From contig NC_087390.1 in the NCBI RefSeq assembly GCF_963675165.1, positions 678,501 to 742,500 on the forward strand: DNA of 64,000 nt. The letters are read 5' to 3'. Position numbers and translations under genes: made by a program. The notes under the pieces are model-generated. The model was not told the origin of the DNA and searched no databases. It saw nothing but the letters and a program-made list of their open reading frames with translations. Source of the DNA: Halichondria panicea. Lineage: Eukaryota; Porifera; Demospongiae; Suberitida; Halichondriidae. Shown here piece after piece: positions 46,101-58,700 of the stretch; the stretch's first letter is position 1; every line of letters starts with the position of its first letter.

Positions 46101-46222
46101 GTTTAATGCCTGTTCCCCATTCCCAACACTCCCATCACCACCACAAAACCTCTAGACAATTCCTGAGGTTTATTATCATAAAATCACCTCAAACAAAAAC
46201 AACCTACATTTATACAGATAAG

Positions 46223-46306
<84 letters not shown>

Positions 46307-46323
46307 ACACCCACACACACACA

Positions 46324-46397
<74 letters not shown>

Positions 46398-46398
46398 A
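44822..46398. repeat. Repeat-unit spacer before CPVL unit 5
   Basis: Same spacer modules in shorter form, followed by two CA-rich tracts; the second (about 46208-46394) is the longest before any exon 1. No coding exon recognised. Confidence 0.7.
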
Positions 46399-49157
46399 GG
46401 ACGGACGCAAGTGATGATGAATGCGTATGCTGACCTTGTGTTCCAGTTTCGAATGGCTGACGAGAACCAAGCCGCTTACATTTATTCAAGGACCAACACG
46501 GCTGTGCAGTACATCAAAGCTGAATGGTTTTACGATGGCTTCAAGGTACACACACTATACACAGCATCAGAACTCTAGTCACAGAGGCAACTCTAGTACT
46601 CAGTACCTGTACAGGAACCAACTACTGAAGCCACTGACTAACTACAATGTATGTGCATCACGTACCCCCTCTCGTCCACCAGGGTTCAGTACCTAGCAGT
46701 TAGTGAACATTGTAGCCAGCTCTGTGCTTGTCTAAGCTATTACTCAACGCAGCTGTTACGGTTTATTCGGTGGCCAATTCACAGAAGCTCAGCATCCAAA
46801 ATCCATTTCACATTCTCAAAGTAGGTATAACATGTTTGTGCCGACTGTTGCAGATTTTTGATGCTCTGCTCAACGGAGATCTGATACCGTATCCTACGTA
46901 CTTGTACAACATCACTGGATCCACCAACTACTACAACATTCTCAGGACCTCGCTAGGTACACGTATGTTGATAGAGTATGTCAGAAAGTGTTGGATAGAA
47001 GTATACAGTCCTGTTTGGAGTGGTATATACTCTTTTTACCTATACGTAGTGTACTGAACATTCTACTGTATTATTTATCTTATGTTGGTACATACTTAAC
47101 CAGTGTTTGGTTAAAGGGCTCTTGTTTGAGTAGCTAATTGAATTAGGGAATCTGTACAAGTTAAGTTGTGTGTATGGATTGAATTTGGGGAAGTCCTGGA
47201 CTATACAATTATCTCTATTGTGGTCATGTACTGTGTTAGAGGACATTGAGAAGCTGTGTGCATGGCAAATAATGGCAAGAAAGATTAGCAGTAATACATG
47301 CTGCCCCTCCCCCAAGCCATAGTCTAGCCTGCCACCCTGTTTGAACTTTACACTGGGGGAAACACTGACTTAAGTATTGTAGGGTGGTGTTGAAATGTCA
47401 TGCCCTGGGGTGATTCGTTTCTCCCTCTGTGTGTATACTTGTGTAAGGAAACCAATCTATAGCTGTCACCCCTTGCAAGGGCAGACCAACAGTGGCTATA
47501 ATAAAGAGGTGGTCTGGTTCAAACACATGCTATGGAGACTCTGAAGCTTGTTAACCTGGCTGTATTGGAAAGGGTGCCTGATTATAGGCTGACCACAATA
47601 GACAAGTTTCACTGCATTTAATTTAGTTACAGTATAAGAACTGTAGAGGGCAATTGCTGACATTTTGGTCATGCAAATTGATTATTTAAGACAGTTCTTC
47701 ACATGCAATATTTCTTATTCGTCCAGCCTCCCCTGATTTTAACTACTACGTTCCCTTCATCAACACCACTGACATCAGACGAGCCATTCACGTCGGCAGT
47801 CTCAGCTATGGCTCTCAGTCTGAAGACGTGGACAGATTAAAGGTTGCTAGTTTGTATGTTGTTCTCCCCCCCCACACACACACACACATTTCTTGTTGTC
47901 ACCCCCCCACACACACATTTCTTGTTTTCACCCCCCCCCCCCACACACACACACATTTCCTGTTGTCACCCCCCCACACACACATTTCTTGTTTTCACCC
48001 CCCCCCCCCCACACACACGCATTTCTTGTTTTCACCCCCCCCCCCACACACACACACATTTCTTGTTCTCACCCCCTCCCCACACACACACACACATTTT
48101 TTGTTCTCACCCCTCCCCACACACACAAACACATTTCTTGTTCTCACCCTTCCCCCCCCACACACAAACACATTTCTTGTTCTCACCCCTCCCCACACAC
48201 ACAAACACATTTCTTGTTCTCACCCTTCCCCGCCACACACAAACACATTTCTTGTTCTCACCCCTCCCCACACACACAAACACATTTCTTGTTATCACCC
48301 TTCCCCCCCACACACAAACACATTTCTTGTTCTCACCCCTCCCCACACACACAAACACATTTCTTGTTCTCACCCTTCCCCCCCACACACAAACACATTT
48401 CTTGTTCTCACCCCCCCCCCTCCCACACACACCTTTCTTGTTCTCACCCTTCCCCCCCACACACAAACACATTTCTTGTTCTCACCCCCCCCCCCCACAG
48501 ACACACATTTCTTGTTCTCACCCCCCCCCCACACACACACACACACACATTTCTTGTTCTCACCCTCCCCCCCACACACACACACACACATTTCTTGTTC
48601 TCACCCTCCCCCCACACACACACACACATTTCTTGTTCTCACCCTCCCCCCACACACACACACACATTTTTTGTTCTCACCATCCCCCCCCACATACAAC
48701 CCCCCCCACATACAAGCACATTTCTTGTTCTCACCACCCTCCCCACACACACACACACCTTTCTTGTTCTCACCCTTCCCCCCCACACACAAACACATTT
48801 CTTGTTCTCACCCCCCCCCCACACACACACACACACACATTTCTTGTTCTCACCCTCCCCCCCCCACACACACACACACATTTCTTGTTCTCACCCTTCC
48901 CCCCCACACACAAACACATTTCTTGTTCTCACCCCCCCCCACACACACACACACATTTCTTGTTCTCACCTCCCCCCACACACACACACACACACATTTC
49001 TTGTTCTCCCCCCACACACACACACACACATTTCTTGTTCTCTCCCCCCCCCACACACACACACACATTTCTTGTTCTCACCTCCCCCCCCACACACACA
49101 CATTTCTTGTTCTTACCTCCCCCCCACACACACACACACACATTTCTTGTACTCCCT

Positions 49158-49191
<34 letters not shown>

Positions 49192-50006
49192 TTCTTGTTC
49201 TCACCCCCCCCACACGCACACACATATTTCTTGTTCTTACCCCCCCACACGCACACAAACATTTCTTGTTCTCACCCCCCCCCCACACACACCCACACAC
49301 ACACACACATTTCTTGTTCTCCCTCCCCCCCCACACACACACATTTCTTGTTCTCACCCCCCACACACACACACACATTTCTTGTTCTCACCCCCCCCCC
49401 ACACACGCACACACATTTCTTGTTCTCATCCCCCCCCCCCACACACACATCTCTTGTTCTTACCCCCCCACACACACACACATTTCTTGTTCTCACCCCC
49501 CCCCTCCCACACACACACATCTCTTGTTCTCACCCCCACCCCACACACACCCACATATTCTTGTTCTCACCCCCCCCACACACACACATCTCTTGTTCTC
49601 TCCCCCACCCCACACACACGCACACATTTCTTGTTCTCACCCCCCCCCCCACACACACATATTCTTGTTCTCACCCCCCCCACACACACACACACCCACA
49701 TATTCTTGTTTTCACCCCCCCACACACACACACATATTCTTGTTCTCACCCCCCCCCCCACACACACACACACACACACATTAAAGTAGATTAAAGGTTT
49801 CTAATTTTGTTATGTTCAGGTTAACCCTAACCCTAACCCCCACACACACATTTCTCCCTTCACAGATAGGAGATGATGTTGTCGGGTATGTGAGGACAGT
49901 GAACAAGTTTATGCAGGTGGTCGTGAGAGGGGGTGGGCACATTCTCCCGTTTGACCAGCCGGAGAGAGCACTCAACCTCATCCAGAACTTTGTGAACATG
50001 CAATAG
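46399..50006 (+). pseudogene. CPVL: CPVL-like serine carboxypeptidase 3' part, unit 5
   Basis: Exons about 46399-46545, 46854-46956, 47727-47842 and 49866-50006. Exon 1 keeps W (AEWFYDGFK) as in vertebrate CPVL. Its acceptor CAG is changed to CAA, which would shift splicing by one base and break the frame. Exon 3 has a 3-nt gain (YGSQSEDVDRLK). The last exon is intact and has GGGHILPFDQPERALNLIQN. As in unit 3, the region for the catalytic Asp is missing and 1.9 kb of minisatellite lies in its place, and the catalytic-Ser exons are absent. S10 peptidase activity is therefore unlikely from this locus. Confidence 0.8.
47864..49780. repeat. CA/TTTCTTGTTCTCAC minisatellite, array 3
   Basis: The longest array, about 1.9 kb. 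Sub-blocks alternate AAACACA and ACACACA variants with a higher-order period of about 60 bp between 48110 and 48480. All three forward frames stay open for more than 630 codons; I treat these as artefacts of a stop-free repeat. Confidence 0.95.
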
Positions 50007-50327
50007 CCTATTATAATTATGTTGTCTGGAAATGATCATGCTTCAAGTATAAGGATAAAAATGAAATGTATAATTATAGTCATGTCATTTAATATGTTGT
50101 TTGAAGAGAAGATTTTAATTACCAAATCAACGAAACGATCAAAAACAATTGCTATTAGAGACATAAATAATTATGGAGTGTATAATTATTGTACAGAGTT
50201 TATACTCTCTGCCCAATGGTACACAAAAATATACTGTACATGTATAAGAAAGATAGCCACCGATTGGGAAGACTTATAAGATTTAGTATACAAACTAGAT
50301 CATAACATAAAACAGGAGTCATACATA

Positions 50328-53300
50328 CTAGTCAATAAACAGAATTCTTCGTCTGACATCAACGTACTCGGGACATGTGACAATGTTCTTTTTTGTATTC
50401 TCAGAAGTGCCGAATTCTTTCAGTGTTTTGTTTTCCAACAGCCCCCTGACAATTGGGGAGTAGTCGGTGATCTCAGCATAATTGAGGTGAAACACCTCTA
50501 GAGTCTTGTTCTTGGCTAACACATTTCCCACAGCTTCAGCCTCTTCAGTGGTAACAGTGTGCGATATGAACTTAATGAATTGTGGCACATACAGACGGAG
50601 TTTCAGGTGTTTAACTGTATTGTTTTCTCTCAATGCTTCCAAAACAGGTAGTAGATCCCCTGGCAACCGTATACAAAACGCAAGTTCAATGAATTGTAGA
50701 GTTGTATTAAGTTGAAACACTTGGGCCAGTTCAAGCGTTCCGAAATCAACCGCTTTATATGAAGTATAAGTAGTTAGTTCATAATCATGAATAATACAAA
50801 TAATTGAATCACAATATGAGTAAACATCAGGTGAAATAGTTAGCTTAGTTAGACATGTGTTAACTTGCAGTCCCTGCATGAAATGACTCAGGCTACTTTT
50901 CAAATCCCTATAATCCAGTGTAATATAATGTAGTGTCAATTCCTCTAGAGATGTGTCAGTCTGTAGATACTCACCAATAGCTTCATCAAAATCGCAGTCA
51001 AGGTTACATGTAAGTTTAAGGCTTTTAATGGAATGTAATCGATTGTCTTTGAGAGAACGTAAAACTTCACAGACATTATCAGGACATAACAAAGTTAGTG
51101 ATTGCAAGTGCTGGGGGGTACAGAAATATTCAAATTGGCCCTTTATTTCACTTTGGATATCGAGTTCTTTAAGTATCGGACAATTGAGTAGAGTACTAAA
51201 AAGCTGCTCAGATTGTGCGGGGGTCAAGTTAACACGGGAAGAGCATCGCAGATATTGTAAGCTTAGTTTCCAGTGGCTTAATATTGAAATTAAGTTTCTG
51301 ATAGTAGACTCTGAAAAAACCTCATTGTCTGTTGAAAATATTCTTTTTGCTTCGTTATCGGTAAACGAATGTTCAGACAGTAAATGTGGTAAGATTTTCG
51401 TGTTGTTCCTTTTTAACTCAGTCACGTTCAATCCAATTGAAATACACCAATTATCAGTATCTGTGATGGGTGAGACAATAATAGAAATTGCTTGTACAGT
51501 AATAGGAATCACCAACATTTCAATACTAGAATGTGCAATGAAGTCAGACAACAACTCTTCATCAGCTGGCGATACTTGAGCACATTTCAAAACTTTCAAG
51601 CAGTGTTTTGGCTTCAAAATATCAAGTATTCGTATCACAGTGTCTCTTGAGATGCCAAAATCTAGCTCTACAACACTTAAGTTTGGAGATAGCTCTATAG
51701 TGTCAAATATTTTTAATGTACATGGAACCTCAGGTCTATCAAATTCATCGTTAATAACTCCTGATCTTGGATTACTGATTATGACGCTTTCTAATTCTGG
51801 TAGTATCCTATCAGTGAGTGTATGCCAAGCAGATGGAATCTTGAATGTGGTAGACATTTTCAGATGCCTTACACTTAGAGTAAAAGAAGGCAAAACTTTG
51901 TTGATTCCTGCTAATATCATTGATCTATCCACAACACCAAATCTTCTATCATTAAACGCGAATATGTCCATTACAGTTACTTTGAAATGAGCAGAAGCTA
52001 CGACATAACCAAGTGCAAACTGATCAATATCATCATCTAGCGGTGGTTCATACAGCACATTACAATACAAGTCCTTCATGGCTTGCACATTTTGGCTTTC
52101 ATAGATCCACAGAATTTGATCACTTGAGAATTCTTCACACATTCTCTCGGCTTTAGACGATCCTTTCTCATAGTACAAGTTAGGAGTTGGAAGTACACAC
52201 TGTGTCCATGGGTCATTCAGTTTAGTCAATCCAGCTAAAAACAATAGAACCATCTTGTATGATCCTTTATCAGCCTTTGTTTCAAACAAGATCAACTGCT
52301 CGTGTGGGGTTTTCTTTTTCCAGATATAAAATGCAGCGAGGAACTCTTGAAGTGTTAGATGAAGGAAATTATAAGATGGAGAACTGTTGCTTTTCTTATA
52401 TAAAGGATGTACACTGTTCATGAATCCGAGTGTGTTAGTATCAACAACATCTTCCTTGAAAAAAACCAACTGTTGTTTTTCTTTGGATATTCCATTGTAC
52501 GCAATTTGGCAGAGTTTATCAAAATGTATCTGAAGTGACCAAGGTAACTCACTAAGCTCGTCACTCCAATCACTCTCTGGTTTGTCATGTAAATATCTTT
52601 CAATTAAAACTTGACAGTATGCAGTGTATAGTTCAGTTGTTGTGTTAGGAAAGACGCTGTTTTTTTTGTGACAATTTTTTTTGTAAACATCAACTACAAT
52701 TCTGGCATGAAGAGGGTTATACATTGCACTAGAGATACGTGGATTAGAGATAATGTATTGACGTAGTCCTGGTGGAGCCTCTCGATTTTTGATCATTAGA
52801 TCAATGTACTCTTTAATTTGTTCGCCAGAAAAACCTAAGATTTCGATGAACTGATCAACTCTTGAGCTACAAGTAACAGGTAGATCACATACAGCCCAGG
52901 GCCTAGTGGTAACAAGCACGGTACTAGCTGGCAGGAGACGTCCGGTTATTAGCTTCATAAATATGGAGTCTTTTTCTCTAAGGGATGGTGGCAATTCATC
53001 CAGGCCTTCCAAAATGAAAAGTATGCTCTGCCCATGATTCTTTCGGATAATAGAATAAACACTTTTGGAATCATCAGTATCTTCACATTGAAATAGATCA
53101 ACTAATTCTACAGCTTCCTGAACATTCTCATCTCGAAGTCGGAGCAATACAACGAGGGAGTAATCTGTCCAAACTTCACCATTAGCCCATCGTCTGCACA
53201 GTTCCCATGACAAAGTCGTCTTACCTCCTCCAGGGGCCCCCTTAACGACAACTAATTTAGAGAATTTGCCTTTTACTTTGGAAGCTATCTGGTCCATTGT

Positions 53301-55237
53301 GATTCTCTCTCTTGGAAATCTATCCAGCTTGCCTTGAACTATTTCTGACCAAGACTCTTCGATTTCCTCTCTGGATAAATGTTTACTTACATCAGCACAT
53401 GTTAGGTTAACAAAATGCTTAACACACTGGAGAGGATATTTGTCATCAGCAGGGAGAGATCTTGTATCGTAAATACTAGTTAAGTATGATCGATAAATTC
53501 CTATTGCTTCATCTGGTTGGATGGTGGAATGATTATCGGACTTGGATTCTACAGTATAAAAGAATAATCATGAAGCGAAGGTAATAATACAGTGGAATCT
53601 TCAATAATGGGCCCTCCAAACTAAGTAAACTGTGAGAAATACAACAAATAGGACTGCGCTTCCACCCCCAAACTTCCAGAGTCTTACATGAACAAATACA
53701 GCAATCCTTGAGGTGTGTCCTTTACTCTATCACCACTCACACAAACTATACCGATTAGCTAACTCACTGGTTGGTCCAGGAGTCGGTGTGGACAATTTCT
53801 TCTTAGATGGCCCAGGTGAAGTATCGTCATCTGCTATAATTAAATATACAATTGACTAAAGTACATAAAGATAATATATAAGTGTTCGTGACGAGGTGGA
53901 CTATCCATTCACATAGTTAAGTGCTGTTGACTATTCATAGAAATGCTTACAGTGTAGTCTATATTGCAGTAGCCTCACAACTGTCCTACATATTTTAGTT
54001 ACGTTCCCGGCTTTAGGCTACGGTATACTGATATTTATCCATAGAAATACTGGTCAAGGTTAGCCTCATGACTATTCATACCTGTACATGCCTCCTCTAT
54101 AGCCTCAGCGACATCATTCCGTTCAACTGTTGGTGCTCTGAGACTCTGACATATTTCAGAATAAGTGAGAGGGCCAGTCTTCAAGCGAGCAGCCAGCACT
54201 TCACATAGACGAATTTGATTATCTCGATGTTTATCACTGATATTATTGAGGGTGTCAAAACCTAATCCCAGATCAAGTCCCAGGTTGAACCAGTTTCCAG
54301 CAGCTTTTATCAGGTTCTTGTAAACAGAATTCAAATCATCGAGAGTAAGAATTGAGCCTACAAAAATTACCAGTGAATGGTAAGTGAATACACACATGGT
54401 TTAAGCATACTCTATAAACAACTGACAGCAGTTTGTACAAAGAGACTGCTTACTAAACGTTGGTCCAGGGTTTGCTTCTACATCTCCTGACTGTAACAGT
54501 AAGCGGAATATCAGTAACAGTATATACAGACTGAGAGTGGGGGGCCGATTAGAGCTCTGAGCTCTCACTTGGAACTTGATCGGCTTTTCTTGAGTATCAA
54601 AAACTAGAAAGTAAGAGTGACGTTTATAATTATTGTGGCAGTAAATATTACCTGATGTGGTTGAGTTCCATTGTTTCCGAGGGTTCCATCTCACCAAGCA
54701 GGCAGTGATGAGTGAGTAGCAGGTGATAAACACAGCTGACAGAATGAGAACGACCAGTGCACTCCCCCTCCATCCCAGCTCACAAGGAAACACTCCGGTC
54801 CAACTCAAGTCAACCACAGGGCAAGCAGGACGTGGGGGTGCTGTGTAGAGTTGCATAGATATATTCATGTGCTGTGACATCACAATTGTGGTCATGACTC
54901 CGTGAATGCACTAATGGCTGTTTAAACTGTCCTTTAAGCATAATGTGGCCTATATTAATATGCTCGGTATTAATATGCTCGGTATAATTAGTGTATGTTG
55001 AGAAATGTTATGCAATTATTGGTGAGTATGCTTCACTGACTTACAGGAAAAAGTTTGTAAGAAGAGTATGTATCTGATGGTGACCATAATGAGGTAGAGT
55101 TGGTAGAGGACAGGGGTGATCAACACAGAGGCAAGGCTGGCTCTGAGCTGCCAACTAGGCTTAGGGAAAACCAGGGTAACATCGTCGTCCAGATCATTTG
55201 AGAGATAACGGGCATGTCTCTGAGATGTCATCTTCAT
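50328..55237 (-). CDS. NLR copy D: 2TM-2A-Death-NACHT-LRR protein, complete
   Basis: Predicted exons 55237-55045, 54840-54652, 54603-54454, 54357-54082, 53830-53768 and 53548-50328 join to 1364 codons with one terminal stop. The order is two membrane segments, hydrophobic run plus GDVEANPGP, Death domain (ILTLDDLNSVYKNL), linker, NACHT with Walker A GAPGGGKTT, ILFILEGLDEL and TTRPWAVC, then a leucine-rich region. It is about 20 residues longer than copy B, mainly through an extra stretch near ISPDVYSYCDSIICIIHDYE in the leucine-rich part. The upstream flank and exons 1-3 resemble copy B, while the Death exon and leucine-rich region resemble copy C, which suggests gene conversion with a switch near the 2A exon. 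It lies 524 bp downstream of FMNL copy 2. Confidence 0.88.
54461..54484 (-). other. 2A ribosome-skipping motif of NLR D
   Basis: Codons for DVEANPGP. One silent difference from copy B (GTA instead of GTT for Val) supports constraint on the protein sequence, though one change is weak evidence. Confidence 0.85.
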
Positions 55238-55760
55238 GATAGTATCAAGAATAGACCAACTGTGCCAGCTCCAAGATTTAATGTTGTGGTTGAAGCTTAC
55301 TTCTTCAGTGCAGATTTGATGCCAGTCTAGTCAGAACAGAGAATCTTGCATGTGCTTTGTTTACTTGGCTGTAAGTACAAGACCCTCCTCCTTTGACCAT
55401 ACAAGACCCTCCCCGTTTTTTGCAACGCTATTCTTTCAATTGTTCCATCAATGATCTTTACCTTATAGTTATGCATGACTAGCTATTGTGTAAACTGTTC
55501 ATAATAATGTTCATCCCTGCTTCAAGTATATGAACTGCACTATATATAGTAAATCTCACAATGTCATACATGTACATGTACATACTTATAATTATATTCT
55601 CACATATGCCAACTTGTTATAGTAATACGGTAAAGCATGGGTCATCAACGAACATACAATACATTTTATTACATGTATAATTATATGAATTGAGCAAAGA
55701 AACACAAAATGTACAGAAGACAATAACGGTGAATGAAATGATTTTAGCCAGCTATACAGA
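55238..55760. other. Spacer between NLR D and FMNL copy 2
   Basis: Near-identical to 24593-25110. No gene seen. The frame upstream of the NLR start that is open in copy B is not listed as open here, which favours the MKMTSQ start. Confidence 0.5.
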
Positions 55761-58700
55761 TTATTTCAGCCATGGTCTATTGGCACCGTAATTGTCCTCT
55801 CTAGCTTTAGTTCTTCTCTGTAGGGACTGGAGAAGTTCATCATGTGGTGAGGGTGCTGCCACCTGATTGGACGACGTAGAGTTGCCATGCTTACGTAATG
55901 TGTTACGTCTGTAGTTGGCCGGTCTGTATGCAGTGTTCTTCATACCTGTATATAGTACAAGCACAAGAGCGGCCGATGAATTCAGAATTGGTACACTGTC
56001 ATGTATGTAGTAGCAAGCATGCAAATCTATACTATAGTTCAGTAGTTACAGAAGACAAAATAACCCAGGGCCAAATCTACACCTAAAAAATGTGCACGCT
56101 GCTCAGTAAACTTCAGGCTAACAAACTATATACAGTCTCAAATAATGAGCCTAGACAAGTGGTTACACACAAGTACTGACAGTAGCCAATCAACTGACCG
56201 GAAATGATCTCTTCAATAGCTCCATCGTAGATCTGAGGCAGTACGTCCACACCCTGATCATCCTGTACACACAAGCAAGCAGGTTCTCAGTTAATATATA
56301 GACAGACAGTCAATTCTCAGTTGATATTTAGACAGCAAGTGATTATTATTCCAGAGATATTCTTATACCAGGAGAGGGTGTTGTTTACCTCTGATAAGGA
56401 AGTGTCATCCACGCAAGGTAATACACACAGTTGCTATAATGGGGGAATGAGAGAATGTGTTAACAGAATGATTGATGTACGCTCTTGTGATATACTTACA
56501 GCTTGTCTGATGGCTATCTTGGCAAGGTTTTCACTGTCTGCTTTCTGTATAGAGACAAAATATCATTCACCATTCAAACTGTACTGTATACCACACCCAC
56601 ACACTGTACATGACTGTACTTAGAAACACTAAAATACAAATACATACGGGAAAGAGGAACCAACATTAGTTTGACAAAGGTTTGAAACAATTTCTTTGGA
56701 CAATGTATAAATGAAAGCACCGCAGGTGCTGATGCCTCGGTGAAGATGCCAAAGCTACATAACATAAAGCTACTAATAGCTTTGATAATTTTGCTGCATG
56801 CAAAAACTCACAGAGTGGGTAATGATCGACCATTATTATTGTTAAAAACGATCTATGCCAAAAGTTCAAGTCTAAAATTAATGGCTACATTAGCAGAACC
56901 TTGCAGCTCTCTTCTCACTCTTGCAGCTACCAATAGCTAGCGTTCTAGTGCAGAGCTAACTACTAAGTAGAGTAGCAACACTCGGTAAACAAGTTTGGCT
57001 ACGTGCTCTTCTGAAAAGGCTGCAATGGCATTCCAAGTAAGCAAAACTAGGTATAACTCGAGAACAAAGCATTATTTTGCAAATCCACGAATTAAAATCC
57101 AAGTAAACATGACTGGAAGCCTATAGAAACTCTTACTTGCACTTGATTCATCCTTGAGCAGCTGTAGCAGTCTACACAGACAGACAGACACACAGACACA
57201 CTACCGTATACATGTACCTCGCTTGCGCATGCGCACAGAGGCATAACAAAGGTGAACATGTTGTTTGTAGATAATCAGTCGCCCTCATCTCCCCTGAAGC
57301 ATATCAAACAGGAAACCACCACAGACCACTAAAGGTGATTGATGGTATCAGCAATAGTTGTAGGGTCAACTGAGGGTTACCTGATCTCATGACATGCCAA
57401 CATCTATCCTACATGTCAATGCACAACACTCGTTATTATAATTATAGTAAGAAAGTTACTCTGAAGTTTGTGACGAATCTGTGCAGAACGGGAAAGATGG
57501 AGTTGGGTTGACTCAGTTTAGCATTTTCTCCAAAGTATTGCACAACTTCTCCGAACGCCTCCTACAAAATGAGGTTTATACATGTGGTGTGATCTAACAT
57601 GTACATGTATGTACTACTCCCTAAATTCAACATTTAAAAGGTATCTTTCTAAGCTTTCAGAAAATCAGAAAATCGTTGAAACTGAATGCACAAGTAATGG
57701 CAGCTGAAAGAGTCCCCGAACCATGAGGGGGGGGGGGTGTAGTTTAATATGGTATATGATGCATTGAAGGTGTACTACAATAAAGATGTCCATCAAACTC
57801 TTAAAACTGAGCTGACCTTGGCAGTCTCCAATCCTTTCTCCAGCTTGGTGACCTTAGGCTCTGCCTCCAGACAGAAGGTCTTGAGGGCAGTGTTCTGTTT
57901 ATTGTTGATGAGCTCTCCAGTCGCCTCCTTTATGCCTTTACTGATCTGACGGAAGTCGGCCATGAGTAGGTCCAGAGAGACTGTGTGTGTGGTGTGTGGT
58001 GTGGTGTGAGGTGTGTGAGGTGTGTGTGTGTGTGTGTGAGGTGTGGTGTGAGGTGTGGGTGGGTGTGTGTAAGGTGTGGTGTGTGGAGGGGGTAATAAAG
58101 ATCTGTTTACAGAGCAGTCTATTGTTAAATAATAAAAGCCAGAGAGACAGTGATTCAAAAGATTCAAAGTACATATAACTCCAAGGCCTGTTTAGAGCTA
58201 GAAGCTAATGATGACACCATTTTCTCACCAGGTGCAGCCTTATCCAGGTAGGTGAGCTCATGGACAAATCCTAACAGCAAGGGGAACTTGTCTCGTATCA
58301 CTCCCGCTACGTAGTGCATCAGTGTTACTGTGTGGTCACTAGGGGCCTTAGAATCACGCAGCTGCATGGGCAGAGAGAGAGGAGGTCACACATACTCTAT
58401 AAAATTACACCGTATAACGCGAAACTTTTGAGAGGCTATAATTTTCGTTGTTTTCGTGTATTCACGAAAATTAGATGTGCAAAGATTAAAGGCGTGGCTG
58501 GCTCCGGTAAGCAGTTATCCCACAAACATGCAACAAAATGCTTTTAGAGGCCATTCCACGAAATGTAAGTACCTCGAAAATTTCGCGCTATACAGTATAT
58601 AATCATGCTTGTGTCCTGTGGTTTGCTGTACATGTGTATGGTTGAGAAAAAGTTAATCCATCCACAAACAGTCATAATTTATTATCTGTTAGAGTGACTC

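Noticed and set aside
47828-49794. Three overlapping forward frames of more than 630 codons, rich in His, Thr and Pro
   Set aside because: They are readings of a stop-free CA/TTTCTTGTTCTCAC minisatellite in every frame; composition is pure repeat and no start context or domain exists.
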